Source: Bacteroidota bacterium
GTDB lineage: Bacteria > Bacteroidota > Bacteroidia > Bacteroidales > VadinHA17
Direction: 5' to 3'
DNA length: 64,000 bases
NCBI GenBank assembly: GCA_022561875.1
Contig: JADFQJ010000001.1
Span: 1 to 64,000, forward strand
The notes below the pieces were generated by a model that was given only the letters and a program-made list of their open reading frames with translations, was not told the DNA's origin and made no database searches. Below, in pieces: positions 45,258 to 54,451 of this stretch. The first letter of the stretch is position 1. The number at the start of each line of letters is the position of its first letter. Position numbers and translations under genes: made by a program.

Positions 45258-45447
45258 ATGCTAAATCTGTATCTGGTTACTGGTTACTGGTCACTGGTAA
45301 CTGGAACCTTTAAATCTAAAACTCGTCAGCCGAATTCAATTCGGCTCTACTTCGCCTCTTCTCATCTTCTCCTTTTCACCTCTTCTCTTTGCTCTTCCTT
45401 ACTCACCTACTCACCTTACTCAACCACTCAACTCCTCTTCTTTGAAC
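45258..45447. repeat. Repeat mosaic between nqrE and nqrF
   Basis: Plus strand: TGGTTACTGGTTACTGGTCA (45262-45300), a GCCGAATTCAATTCGGC palindrome (45329-45345), then CTTACTCACCTACTCACCTT (45404-45440), the complement of the TTGAGTAG unit. No gene is supported. Confidence 0.55.
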
Positions 45448-46065
45448 TCATATCTTAATTCCCATAAAACTCATAAAGGCTATACCCATCAGACCGGCAA
45501 TAATAAATGTTATCCCCAGTCCGCGTAGCGGGGCCGGAACATTTGAATATCTGATTTTCTCACGGATGGCTGCAATGCCAACAATAGCAAGTAACCAGCC
45601 AACACCTGACCCAAGACCGAAAATTGTGGCTTCACCAATATTCTGATATTCGCGTTCCACCATAAATAACGATCCGCCTAAAATGGCACAGTTTACAGCA
45701 ATCAGCGGAAGAAAAATACCAAGGGATGTATACAATACCGGTATAAACTTTTCAATTACCATCTCAACCAGTTGTACCATTGATGCAATAACAGCGATAA
45801 ACATGATAAAAGTAAGGAAGCTGAGGTCGACATTGGCAAAATCTTCGCTGATCCAGATAAGCGCTCCTTTCTTAAGAAGATAGTTTTCAATCAGATAATC
45901 AACCGGTACGGTTATTACTAATACAAATATTACCGCTATTCCAAGGCCAACAGATGTTTTAACAGTTTTTGAAACTGCCAGGTAAGAACACATGCCCAGG
46001 AAATAGGCAAAAATCATGTTATCGATAAAGATCGACTTAACAAAGATATTCAGTAAGTCTTCCAT
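45448..46065 (-). CDS. nqrE: Na+-translocating NADH:quinone reductase subunit E
   Basis: A 205-residue inner-membrane subunit with six helices, paired with NqrD around the intramembrane iron centre. Conserved parts: [20 protein letters not shown], with the iron-ligand Cys, [20 protein letters not shown] with the second Cys, and [20 protein letters not shown]. Length is normal. Confidence 0.96.
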   Translation of the reverse strand: MEDLLNIFVKSIFIDNMIFAYFLGMCSYLAVSKTVKTSVGLGIAVIFVLVITVPVDYLIENYLLKKGALIWISEDFANVDLSFLTFIMFIAVIASMVQLVEMVIEKFIPVLYTSLGIFLPLIAVNCAILGGSLFMVEREYQNIGEATIFGLGSGVGWLLAIVGIAAIREKIRYSNVPAPLRGLGITFIIAGLMGIAFMSFMGIKI

Positions 46066-46150
46066 AAGTAAATTATTAATCTCTATTTATTATTTATTTG
46101 GCGACTACTCACCTCTATTATTTCTTCAACATTTTATATTCTTCAAAAGT

Positions 46151-46220
46151 GTTACGAGTTTCGGGCTTGCCACGTTTACCCCATGAAATTCTTTTTATTT
46201 CATCGGGGTGAAATGCGACG
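46151..46220 (+). repeat. 70-bp REP-like repeat with hairpin, copy 1
   Basis: Starts GTTACGAGTTTCGGGCTTGC and ends GGGGTGAAATGCGACG. It matches 62069-62138 at 69 of 70 positions. The second half folds as a hairpin: CCCCATGAAAT pairs with ATTTCATCGGGG with one bulged base. It lies in the nqrD-nqrE gap. A partial version (GTTACGGGTTTCGGGCTTGC) is at 7976. Confidence 0.8.
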
Positions 46221-46316
46221 TAGGAGCATATTTCACTGTGGTTACGAGTTACGAGTTCACCTTTTGTCTTCAAACCTTAAACTCTTCACTCTTCCTTACT
46301 CACCCACTCAACTTAC

Positions 46317-46964
46317 TCAACTTTCTTCAATAAGCTCTTTAGTCCTGCTTCTTTGTACCCAGATAATGACACCAATAATTATAAGCGCCATGGGGGGTAA
46401 AATCATCAAGCCATTGTTTTCATATCCAATATTATAGACACCCAATTTCTCAAGTATCGGGTATCCCCATATCTCTCCCGATCCGAGCAATTCACGTAAT
46501 AAACCTACTATAACAAGTATCAATCCATAGCCGGCCGAATTACCGATACCATCCAGGAAAGCAGGCCAGGGTCTGTTGCCCATGGCAAATGCTTCAAGAC
46601 GGCCCATAATTATACAGTTGGTAATGATCAGTCCGACAAACACTGAAAGTTGCTTGCTCACATCGTATGCGAAAGCTTTCAGAACCTGGTCAACCAGAAT
46701 TACCATTGTCGCAATTACTGTGAGCTGCACAATGATCCTGATCCTCGGTGGTATCATTTTTCTAAGCGCTGAGATCACCACATTGGATACTGCTAATACA
46801 ACCACAACCGATATGGCCATAACCACTGAAGGTTCGAGCTTTACTGTAATAGCCAGTGCGGAACATACTCCAAGTACCTGAACAGTAATTGGATTGTCTA
46901 TGTTCAAAGGATTAGTAAGCAGCTTCATGTTCTTCGAAGAAAATAATGGTTCTCTGTCGTTCAT
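46317..46964 (-). CDS. nqrD: Na+-translocating NADH:quinone reductase subunit D
   Basis: A 215-residue six-helix inner-membrane subunit homologous to NqrE. Conserved parts: NPITVQVLGVCSALAITVKL and VGLIITNCIIMGRLEAFAM, each with one iron-ligand Cys, and DGIGNSAGYGLILVIVGLLR. The start overlaps the nqrC stop by 4 bp, so the two are translationally coupled. Confidence 0.96.
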   Translation of the reverse strand: MNDREPLFSSKNMKLLTNPLNIDNPITVQVLGVCSALAITVKLEPSVVMAISVVVVLAVSNVVISALRKMIPPRIRIIVQLTVIATMVILVDQVLKAFAYDVSKQLSVFVGLIITNCIIMGRLEAFAMGNRPWPAFLDGIGNSAGYGLILVIVGLLRELLGSGEIWGYPILEKLGVYNIGYENNGLMILPPMALIIIGVIIWVQRSRTKELIEES

Positions 46965-47674
46965 TTGATATTATTCATTTGGTTTTTAAAATAAGTTTGA
47001 TAACTGCTAAGGCAGTCATACAGCATTTTTTCAAGGCCATCGCTTGTAAGTGTACCACCAGAAATGGCATCAACTTCATTTAAGCTTTCCGGATCGGCCC
47101 CACCCTTTACAAGGTCAATAGATATAAATTCCAGGTTTTTATTAAATATTTTCTTGTCGGCAAATTGTGCACCGAACCAATCGGTATTGATCTCGGCTCC
47201 CAGTCCCGGTGTTTCACTATCATGGTTAAAATTTGTTCCGTAAATAGTGATAAAGTCATCATTTAATGCCACAAATCCATAAATAGGCCCCCAAAGGCCT
47301 TTGCCTTGAACAGCCACAATATATTTTTTTTTGCCATCTTCAAGAGAACTGATAAATACCGGAAGGGATCTCTGCTCCAGGGATTTCCTCATTTGCGATA
47401 CCATTTCAATCTTAAAAGCATCAACGCCCTTTTGCTCTTTGCCAACAGTATTAATAACAAAACTACCTGTAATATATTTTTCGTACAGTTCTTCCGCATC
47501 TTTGGCACTGCTTTTAATTCTTATCGAAGAAAGGATATTCCTTTTTTTCTGTATCTCAATATTCTTTTCCTGTAATGGCTGAAGCACCATTGCTGCCGTA
47601 CTAAGTAAAGCTGCAACAACAACAACCATTATTGTTGAGAAAACAAAAATGTAGGTATTGCTAAAACTTTTCAT
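46961..47674 (-). CDS. nqrC: Na+-translocating NADH:quinone reductase subunit C
   Basis: A 237-residue subunit with one N-terminal membrane helix (about 8-30) and a periplasmic FMN_bind domain. The flavinylation site is visible in DAISGGTLTSDGLEK, with T208 as the probable FMN-linked residue; the usual motif is SG(A/G)TxxS. GLWGPIYGFVALN and ETPGLGAEI are other conserved pieces. apbE at 42793 would load the FMN. Confidence 0.95.
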   Translation of the reverse strand: MKSFSNTYIFVFSTIMVVVVAALLSTAAMVLQPLQEKNIEIQKKRNILSSIRIKSSAKDAEELYEKYITGSFVINTVGKEQKGVDAFKIEMVSQMRKSLEQRSLPVFISSLEDGKKKYIVAVQGKGLWGPIYGFVALNDDFITIYGTNFNHDSETPGLGAEINTDWFGAQFADKKIFNKNLEFISIDLVKGGADPESLNEVDAISGGTLTSDGLEKMLYDCLSSYQTYFKNQMNNIK

Positions 47675-47823
47675 CTGTTTACATTTAGTATTTTAAGTAT
47701 CATGTATCTTACGTTGTTTATCGTATGAGGTTAATCTTAATATTTTTAGTCTTGATCCATAAGTAACTATTCAGTGCTAAAAATGTTACTGGTTACGAGT
47801 TCACGCCTCTTCGCTCTTTGCTC

Positions 47824-48978
47824 TTAGCTCTTAATTCTTTTCACCCTTTTCTTAATATTAGCTTCAATCACGTAATGATCTATTAACGGAGCAAATACAT
47901 TCATTAACAATATGGCAAGCATCACACCTTCAGGATAAGCAGGATTAATAACACGGATCAGAATAGCAAGAAATCCTGTCAGAAATCCATAGATCCATTT
48001 ACCACGTTCGGTCTGTGCTGCAGTAACCGGATCGGTCGCCATAAACACTGCACCGAATGCAAAACCACCCATAATCAAATGATGCCAGGCAGAGATCTCC
48101 ATGTAAGGATTTACTGCAAAAGCATTGAAAAGCAATCCCATAACAAGCCCTCCTGCAATCATGGAAAACATTATCTTCCAGCTTCCCATACCGGTTGCAA
48201 CAAGTATTACTGCTCCAATCAGAATAGCAATTACCGATGTCTCGCCAATAGATCCGGGAATAGTTCCGAGAAACATTTCCCAGACAGAAGGGATCTTTTC
48301 AAACATACCGGCTGCTGCGTTTGCCAGAGGAGTGGCTCCTGAAAAACCATCTATCACACCCTGACCTTTTGTAAGCCCTTCGATCCATACAGTATCTCCC
48401 GACATCCAACTCGGGTATGCAAAGAAGAGAAACGCCCTGGCTGTGAGCGCCGGGTTCAGGATATTCATTCCGGTTCCGCCAAATACCTCCTTACCGATAA
48501 TAACAGCGAATGCCGTTGCCAGGGCAACCATCCATAAAGGAACATCAACAGGTATTATCAATGGTATTAAGATACCTGAAACAAGAAAACCCTCATTCAC
48601 TTCATGCCCCCTGATCTGGGCAACAGCAAATTCAATCCCCAGTCCAACAACATAGGAAACGACAATAATCGGAAAAACTTTCAGGAATCCGAAGACAAAA
48701 TTTTCCCATAAAGTAACCTCCAGACCGACAGATAAGTTATGCTGGTATCCTGTATTCCACATGCCAAAAAGAAGAGCCGGAACAGTCGCTGCAACAACAA
48801 CACTCATTGCCCTTTTCATATCAAGGGCATCACGAATATGAGCGCCTTTGGTTGTTACCTGGTTTGAAACAAAAAGAAACGATTCGAAAGCTTCGAAAGT
48901 GGAATGTAGCATTTCAAATTTTCCGCCTTTTGAAAAATGTGGTTTGATTTTATCAATAAATCTTCTAAATGACTTCAT
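47824..48978 (-). CDS. nqrB: Na+-translocating NADH:quinone reductase subunit B
   Basis: A 384-residue polytopic subunit that holds the Na+ path, riboflavin and a covalent FMN. The flavinylation motif is GFSGATPLANAAAG with T216 as the likely FMN site. GGTGMNILNPALTARAFLFF and the HHLIMGGFAFGAVFMATDPV segment, also conserved in RnfD, are present. Length is slightly under the Vibrio form. 149 bp separate it from nqrC. Confidence 0.96.
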   Translation of the reverse strand: MKSFRRFIDKIKPHFSKGGKFEMLHSTFEAFESFLFVSNQVTTKGAHIRDALDMKRAMSVVVAATVPALLFGMWNTGYQHNLSVGLEVTLWENFVFGFLKVFPIIVVSYVVGLGIEFAVAQIRGHEVNEGFLVSGILIPLIIPVDVPLWMVALATAFAVIIGKEVFGGTGMNILNPALTARAFLFFAYPSWMSGDTVWIEGLTKGQGVIDGFSGATPLANAAAGMFEKIPSVWEMFLGTIPGSIGETSVIAILIGAVILVATGMGSWKIMFSMIAGGLVMGLLFNAFAVNPYMEISAWHHLIMGGFAFGAVFMATDPVTAAQTERGKWIYGFLTGFLAILIRVINPAYPEGVMLAILLMNVFAPLIDHYVIEANIKKRVKRIKS

Positions 48979-49037
48979 TATATTTTGATTATCAACTTCC
49001 TGGTTTGGTTAATAGAGTAATCTATATAGAGTATTTC

Positions 49038-50396
49038 TTATCCAAGTTCCTTTTGCATCAGTTCAAACCCGCTTCTTAATATTGATTGAACTTCAGTTTT
49101 TGAAGTACAGACAAATTCGCATAAAGCAAAATCTTCTTCTGCCACCTCGTATATTCCAAGGTTTTCCATAAGATCAATATCCTCAACAAGAATGGCTTTA
49201 AGCAAATGTACCGGATAAATATCCATGGGCAATACCTTCTCATATTGTCCACTTAACACAAAAGCTCTTCTGCCACCCTGCAGATTTGTATGCAGTGTGA
49301 ATCCTTTGTTCAGAGTAAAAAATGAAAAGAATGTTCGTGAAGCACTGAATTTTTTCAAACCCGGCAGGGCCCAACCTAAAAACTCATAATGATCACCTTC
49401 GGGTATAACCGTTATCTGTGAATCGTAAAACCCAATGAATCCTTCTTTGCTTATTTTACTGCCTGTAAGCACATTCCCGCTTATATAACGGTTATTGCTA
49501 TCTGTTACGTTATCCTTAACCAACATTTTAACGGAAGCTCCGAGTTTAGTCCTGTAATACCTCGGGTTTATAACCTCTGAGCCTGCGAATGCCACTAACC
49601 TGGTTGGTTTAAAAACACCCTTCTCAAATAGTTTTCCGATCACAACCACATCCTGAGGATTGATGGTCCACACCACTTCTCCTTTTTTTACAGGATCAAT
49701 ATGATTTATTTGCACACCAACATTACCGGCAGGATGCAGACCCTTGAAATGATGAAGCTCTACACCTTCAGCCCTGGAAAAAATATCAGCTGTTGGGAAA
49801 ACAGCGTTTATGCCGATATGTATCTTTCCGGATGTTAATTGTGACAGGGCATCAATCCCGGTTTGAAATGCTTCCTCTTCGCCGTAGAGGATAAAATCCA
49901 GATCGGGCGCCAGTGGTGCTGAATCAAAACCTGAAATAAAAATGGCCCTGGGTTCTTCTTTATAATCAGCAATAATATGAAACGGCCGTTGCCTGATAAA
50001 AGGCCACACTCCGCTCTTCAGAAGATTATCAATAATTTCTTCCTTATTCATAGTTTTAGGATCACCTTTCAGGAAAGTAATGGCTTCATCTTTCTGGTCC
50101 GATTCGATCACAACTTCACTGATACTTCTTCTTTCACCACGATTCACAGCTACAACTTTTCCGCTTACAGGCGAGGTGAATAAAACAGCAGGTTGGTATT
50201 TATCGTAAAATAAAGGAGATCCGACCCTAACGTCAGATCCAACTTTCACGGATAATTTTGGTATTGGGAACAGACCTGGAAAATCTGGTGGTTTAACAGC
50301 ATAAAACTCTGACGGTTCAGCTTGAATGATAATTTTTTCAGCTTTTCCTTTAAGCTTAATATCCAGGCCCTTTTTAATTCTGATAACCTTGGGCAT
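49038..50396 (-). CDS. nqrA: Na+-translocating NADH:quinone reductase subunit A
   Basis: A 452-residue cytoplasmic subunit, first gene of the operon. The barrel-sandwich N-terminal domain begins VIRIKKGLDIKLKGKAE; later conserved parts are GLHPAGNVGVQINHIDPVKK, VAFAGSEVINPRYYRTKLGA and VLSGQYEKVLPMDIYP. NqrA contributes to quinone access. Length fits. A promoter lies directly upstream. Confidence 0.96.
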   Translation of the reverse strand: MPKVIRIKKGLDIKLKGKAEKIIIQAEPSEFYAVKPPDFPGLFPIPKLSVKVGSDVRVGSPLFYDKYQPAVLFTSPVSGKVVAVNRGERRSISEVVIESDQKDEAITFLKGDPKTMNKEEIIDNLLKSGVWPFIRQRPFHIIADYKEEPRAIFISGFDSAPLAPDLDFILYGEEEAFQTGIDALSQLTSGKIHIGINAVFPTADIFSRAEGVELHHFKGLHPAGNVGVQINHIDPVKKGEVVWTINPQDVVVIGKLFEKGVFKPTRLVAFAGSEVINPRYYRTKLGASVKMLVKDNVTDSNNRYISGNVLTGSKISKEGFIGFYDSQITVIPEGDHYEFLGWALPGLKKFSASRTFFSFFTLNKGFTLHTNLQGGRRAFVLSGQYEKVLPMDIYPVHLLKAILVEDIDLMENLGIYEVAEEDFALCEFVCTSKTEVQSILRSGFELMQKELG

Positions 50397-50426
50397 GTTA
50401 TAATTTTGATTTTATTAATTTTGCCA

Positions 50427-50456
50427 TAAAAATAGACAATTTTTATTTTCCTGCAA
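50427..50456 (-). promoter_or_regulatory. Bacteroidota-type promoter of the nqr operon
   Basis: On the minus strand TTG (50456-50454), a 19-bp spacer and TATTTTTA (50434-50427, one mismatch to TAnnTTTG), 30 nt before ATG 50396. Confidence 0.5.
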
Positions 50457-50652
50457 TTGGAATGGATGTAAATTAGTGAAAAAATAGAAATGTGATGCAG
50501 TGTTGCTGTGTTGCAGTAAAAGAATACAAACCGCAGAGTCGCAAAGACGCAGAGAAAACTTATTTACTTAACTCACCTTACTCAACTACTTTCTTCACTT
50601 TTGCCTTTTGCCTTTTGCCTTTTATCTTTTATCTTTTATCTTTATTTAAAAA

Positions 50653-51957
50653 ATGATCCGGAAATTGTTGAATATAGGCAGAAAGAGTTACATGATCTTG
50701 TTAAGTTTTGTGGTAATCCTCTTTTATCATGGAAAAGCTTCATGCCAGGATTCTCTGATTTATTCCGGACATGTTTTTAAACATGGCATAAAAACGGTTC
50801 TGCTTCATAAAAAAGGATGGGACCTATCCTACCCCATTCTGAATCTGAACAGTAACAAAAAGCTGGTGCTTATTTTTGATGAACTGGGATCACAAACAGG
50901 GAATTATCAATATACATTCGAGCATTGTGACGCCGGCTGGAATCCCTCGGATTTATCTCCTTCAGATTACCTTGACGGGTTCCCGGAAAACCACATTGAA
51001 GATTATAGCTTTTCTTTCAATACTACTATCGACTATGTAAATCATCAACTTGAGTTTCCAAATGAGAATATACAATTTAGAATATCAGGTAATTATATTA
51101 TCAAGGTGTACGAAGATTATGATCCTGAAAAGATTGTTCTTACAAAAAGGTTTACTGTTTCTGAGAACCTGGTAAATATAACCGCCAGGGCAAAACGTCC
51201 GTCTATTACAGCAGTATACAACGAGGGACATGAAGTGACCTTTTCAATCGATTTGAATTCATATCATGTCAGGGACCCGTATCAGCAGATCAAAGCAGTT
51301 GTATGCCAGAATAATAAATGGGACTATGCAAGAACTGACCTGAGACCTTCAATATTCAATGGCAACATGCTGATATTCAGCGATCCAACCACAAATGTTT
51401 TCCCTGCCGGAAACGAATATAGATATTTTGACATAAAAAGTATCAGGTATAAATCTGAGTATATTGAACATATCGATTTCATTGACGACCATTATAATAT
51501 CGGATTGTATCCCGAAAAATCACGTGCTCTGAAAAACTACTTCTATAATCAGGATCTAAACGGCAAATATTATATTGATGTACAGGAAGGGCAAAACAGG
51601 CACACCGATGCAGATTACCTTCAGGTTTTTTTTACTTTGCAAATGGGATACCCCCCGGCCAAAGGCAGGGTGTTTATTTACGGGGAACTTACTAACTGGG
51701 AATGTAACAACCTGAACAGAATGATATACAATACGGATTCAAAAGCATATGAATTGAGTCTCCTCCTGAAACAAGGGTTTTACAATTATGAATATGTTTG
51801 TCTGCCAAAGGGAAAAACAATCCCGGATAACACCCTGATTGAGGGCAGCCATTATGAAACTGAGAATGATTATGTTATTTATGTTTACCATAACGATCCG
51901 ATGTTACGGTATGATAAGCTGATCGGGGTTGAGATAGTGAATACTTTGCACGAATAA
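50653..51957 (+). CDS. Type IX secretion system Plug protein (DUF5103)
   Basis: A 434-residue exported protein of the DUF5103 family, the Plug that closes the SprA translocon of T9SS when it is idle. The signal sequence may start at M14 (MILLSFVVILFYHGKASCQ); the frame opens 13 residues earlier. Family-typical parts: LVLIFDELGSQTGNYQYTFE, HCDAGWNPSDLSPSDYLDGF and DYSFSFNTTIDYVNHQLEFP, then an Ig-like second half with VFIYGELTNWECNNLNRMIY. Length is normal. It is monocistronic and divergent from the nqr operon. SprA itself is not in the window. Confidence 0.9.
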   Translation: MIRKLLNIGRKSYMILLSFVVILFYHGKASCQDSLIYSGHVFKHGIKTVLLHKKGWDLSYPILNLNSNKKLVLIFDELGSQTGNYQYTFEHCDAGWNPSDLSPSDYLDGFPENHIEDYSFSFNTTIDYVNHQLEFPNENIQFRISGNYIIKVYEDYDPEKIVLTKRFTVSENLVNITARAKRPSITAVYNEGHEVTFSIDLNSYHVRDPYQQIKAVVCQNNKWDYARTDLRPSIFNGNMLIFSDPTTNVFPAGNEYRYFDIKSIRYKSEYIEHIDFIDDHYNIGLYPEKSRALKNYFYNQDLNGKYYIDVQEGQNRHTDADYLQVFFTLQMGYPPAKGRVFIYGELTNWECNNLNRMIYNTDSKAYELSLLLKQGFYNYEYVCLPKGKTIPDNTLIEGSHYETENDYVIYVYHNDPMLRYDKLIGVEIVNTLHE

Positions 51958-52057
51958 TACATAAATTATTTCCGGGAGTTCTTATTAAAATGTATGACAA
52001 GCAAATTTGAACATAGTAAATATGTTTAATTTCTTCAAAAATTATCATTTCAAACAT

Positions 52058-52088
52058 TTTGGTCATTTTTGTTATTTAGTTTATTTTG
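52058..52088 (+). promoter_or_regulatory. Bacteroidota-type promoter for pruA
   Basis: TTTG (52058-52061), 19 bp, then TTATTTTG (52081-52088, one mismatch). It lies 45 nt before ATG 52134, and its -33 part sits inside a copy of the gene-start-associated repeat (52045-52080), so the repeat may supply promoter parts. Confidence 0.5.
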
Positions 52089-52133
52089 CATTACAAACAG
52101 TTGAATAAGTAACTATTAAAAAAAATAAAAACT

Positions 52134-53765
52134 ATGTCACAAGAGATATTTCAGGTACCGGTTGCCGAGAACGAACCGGTAAAAAGCTATGCTCCCGGGA
52201 CACCGGAAAAAGCAGAGTTAAAAAAAGCTTTAAACGAACTTATGTCTAAAAAGGTTGAACTTCCAATGATCATTGATGGCAAGGAAGTAAAGACAGAAAA
52301 GAAGGTTGCTATCCATCCTCCACATGACATCAATCACACTCTTGGTTATTATTACCAGGGTGATGAAACTCATGTAAAGATGGCTATTGAAGCCGCGTTA
52401 AAAGCAAAAAAAGAATGGGTTGAAATGGACTGGAAGCATCGTGCTTCAATTTTTCTCAGAATTGCCAATCTGCTTGCCGGACCTTACCGTGCAAAAATCA
52501 ATGCAGCAAGCATGCTCGCCCAATCAAAGAATGCTTTCCAGGCAGAGATTGATGCTGCATGTGAATTGATTGATTTTTTCAGGTATAATGTTCAATACAT
52601 GACTGAAATCTACAGTCAGCAGCCAAAATCCACTTCTGAGATATGGAACCGTCTGGAACAAAGGCCTCTGGAAGGGTTTATATTTGCCCTGACACCTTTC
52701 AATTTTACCTCCATAGCCGGCAACCTGCCTACAGCCCCGGCAATCATGGGCAATACTGTTGTTTGGAAAGCCTCAAAAACACAGGTGTATTCAGCAGCGG
52801 TTTTAATGGAAATTTTCATGAAGGCAGGATTGCCCAACGGGGTGATAAACCTGATATTTGTATCCGGTCCGGCTGCCGGAAAGGAGATTTTTACTCATCC
52901 TGATTTTGCAGGTTTCCATTTTACCGGATCAACCGGTGTATTCAATAATATATGGAAGCAGGTTGGAAACAATATCGCAACCTACAAAACTTATCCAAGG
53001 ATTGTTGGAGAAACCGGCGGGAAAGATTTTGTTATGGTTCACGAATCTGCTGACATAAAGGAAACTGCTACAGGGATTGTTCGTGGCTCATTCGAGTACC
53101 AGGGACAAAAATGTTCGGCTGTTTCAAGGACTTACATACCCTCCAGCATCTGGCCCGAACTAAGGAAGGAGATTGAAGACCAGGTAAACAGCATAAAAAT
53201 GGGAACACCTCTTGACTTTACAAATTTTATGAACGCTGTAATTGATGAGGCTTCATTTAACAATATAATGAAATACATTAGTCATGCACAGAATTCTGAT
53301 GCTGCTGAAGTTATTATAGGCGGGAAAGGAGATAAAACGGAAGGTTATTTCATCGAACCCACTGTTATTCTTGCAAAGGACCCCAAATATCTTACAATGA
53401 GAGAAGAGATATTCGGTCCTGTACTGACAATTTATGTTTATGATGCTGCCAAACTTGAGGAAACACTCGATCTGCTTGATGAGACTTCAGAATATGCTCT
53501 TACCGGCGGTGTTTTTGCAAAGGACAGAGCGGCAATTGAGCTTATTACCAAACGCCTGACCAATGCTGCAGGAAATTTCTATATCAATGACAAGCCTACG
53601 GGTGCGGTTGTCGGGATGCAGCCATTTGGCGGAGCCAGAAAATCAGGCACAAATGACAAAGCAGGATCAATGATCAATTTACTTCGTTGGGTTTCACCAA
53701 GAACTATCAAAGAAAATTTTCAGCCGGCTGTTGATTACAGGTATCCGTTTATGGATGAAGAGTGA
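52134..53765 (+). CDS. pruA: L-glutamate gamma-semialdehyde dehydrogenase
   Basis: A 543-residue aldehyde dehydrogenase of the ALDH4 (P5C dehydrogenase) type, second step of proline catabolism: glutamate semialdehyde to glutamate with NAD+. GFIFALTPFNFTSIAGNLPT, the catalytic Glu in VGETGGKDFV and the nucleophile Cys in FEYQGQKCSAVSRTY are present, as is the C-terminal GMQPFGGARKSGTNDKAGS. Length matches the stand-alone enzyme. The first-step gene, proline dehydrogenase, is on the same strand at 60057 but not adjacent. Confidence 0.95.
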   Translation: MSQEIFQVPVAENEPVKSYAPGTPEKAELKKALNELMSKKVELPMIIDGKEVKTEKKVAIHPPHDINHTLGYYYQGDETHVKMAIEAALKAKKEWVEMDWKHRASIFLRIANLLAGPYRAKINAASMLAQSKNAFQAEIDAACELIDFFRYNVQYMTEIYSQQPKSTSEIWNRLEQRPLEGFIFALTPFNFTSIAGNLPTAPAIMGNTVVWKASKTQVYSAAVLMEIFMKAGLPNGVINLIFVSGPAAGKEIFTHPDFAGFHFTGSTGVFNNIWKQVGNNIATYKTYPRIVGETGGKDFVMVHESADIKETATGIVRGSFEYQGQKCSAVSRTYIPSSIWPELRKEIEDQVNSIKMGTPLDFTNFMNAVIDEASFNNIMKYISHAQNSDAAEVIIGGKGDKTEGYFIEPTVILAKDPKYLTMREEIFGPVLTIYVYDAAKLEETLDLLDETSEYALTGGVFAKDRAAIELITKRLTNAAGNFYINDKPTGAVVGMQPFGGARKSGTNDKAGSMINLLRWVSPRTIKENFQPAVDYRYPFMDEE

Positions 53766-54060
53766 AGCGTGAAACGTGAAACGTGAAGAAAGTTATGAGC
53801 AGTGAGACGGTATTGCTATGAAGTGATGAGGTAATGAGGTAATGAGGTGGTGAAAAGTTCATAAGTGTATGAGTTGAGGAGTTGAGAAGATTTTTTTCAA
53901 TAGACCATTAATACTTATTTGTTCGGGTATCACTGCAACATCTTACAAATAAACTCATCAACAAATCAACAAATAAACTTTCACATTGTTAAGAGTTAAG
54001 AAATTGTATTGCAGTGTTTCGGGTTAACATATAAAAATCCGGATTCACCTGATTTGTTAA
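53766..54060. repeat. Intergenic repeat mosaic after pruA
   Basis: Contains GAAGCGTGAAACGTGAAACG, three GAGGTAAT-type units (53828-53850), GAGTTGAGGAGTTGAGAAG, and an ACAAATAAACTCATCAACAA module (53945-53993) shared with 13466, followed by AGAGTTAAGAAATTGTATTG (53992 on) shared with 13356. No gene is visible. Confidence 0.6.
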
Positions 54061-54070
54061 TAACTTAAAG

Positions 54071-54107
54071 GGGAAAGTTTATATTTCGGACTTTCCCATT
54101 GTTTTTT
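54071..54107 (+). terminator. Intrinsic terminator upstream of the DivIC-like gene
   Basis: A perfect 8-bp stem GGGAAAGT (54071-54078) / ACTTTCCC (54090-54097) with an 11-nt loop, followed by ATTG and six T residues. It would stop plus-strand transcription coming from pruA before the divIC-like gene. Confidence 0.55.
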
Positions 54108-54139
54108 ATTCATAACTTTGGCTTGAAAACCTGACAGCT

Positions 54140-54451
54140 ATGAAGTCGCTGATAAAAATACTCATCAGAATATTTAGTAAGAAATACCTGCTTGCTTCAG
54201 TTATTTTTATTATCTGGCTCATCCTTTTTGACGGGAACAACCTGATCGACAGGATTTCAGCACTTCGCAAGCTTCATCAACTGGAAAGGGATAAAAAGTA
54301 CTATACAGAAAAGATAAAAAGTGATTTAAAGAAACTTGAAGAATTAAAGACGAACAATGATAATCTGGAAAAATTTGCCAGAGAACAATACCTGATGAAA
54401 AAAGATAACGAGGAGATATTCATTATTATTGATAAAAACAAGGAAAACTAA
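54140..54451 (+). CDS. Septum formation initiator (DivIC/FtsB-like)
   Basis: A 103-residue bitopic division protein: a short basic cytoplasmic end, one membrane helix (about 17-33, LLASVIFIIWLILFDGNN) and a coiled coil (about 38-80: LHQLERDKKYYTEKIKSDLK), then LEKFAREQYLMKKDNEEIF, the conserved end of the FtsB/DivIC family. It works in the FtsQLB-type divisome subcomplex. A TAACTTTG -7-like element is at 54113-54120 with no proper -33. The stop codon overlaps that of the convergent GT2 gene by 4 bp. Confidence 0.88.
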   Translation: MKSLIKILIRIFSKKYLLASVIFIIWLILFDGNNLIDRISALRKLHQLERDKKYYTEKIKSDLKKLEELKTNNDNLEKFAREQYLMKKDNEEIFIIIDKNKEN

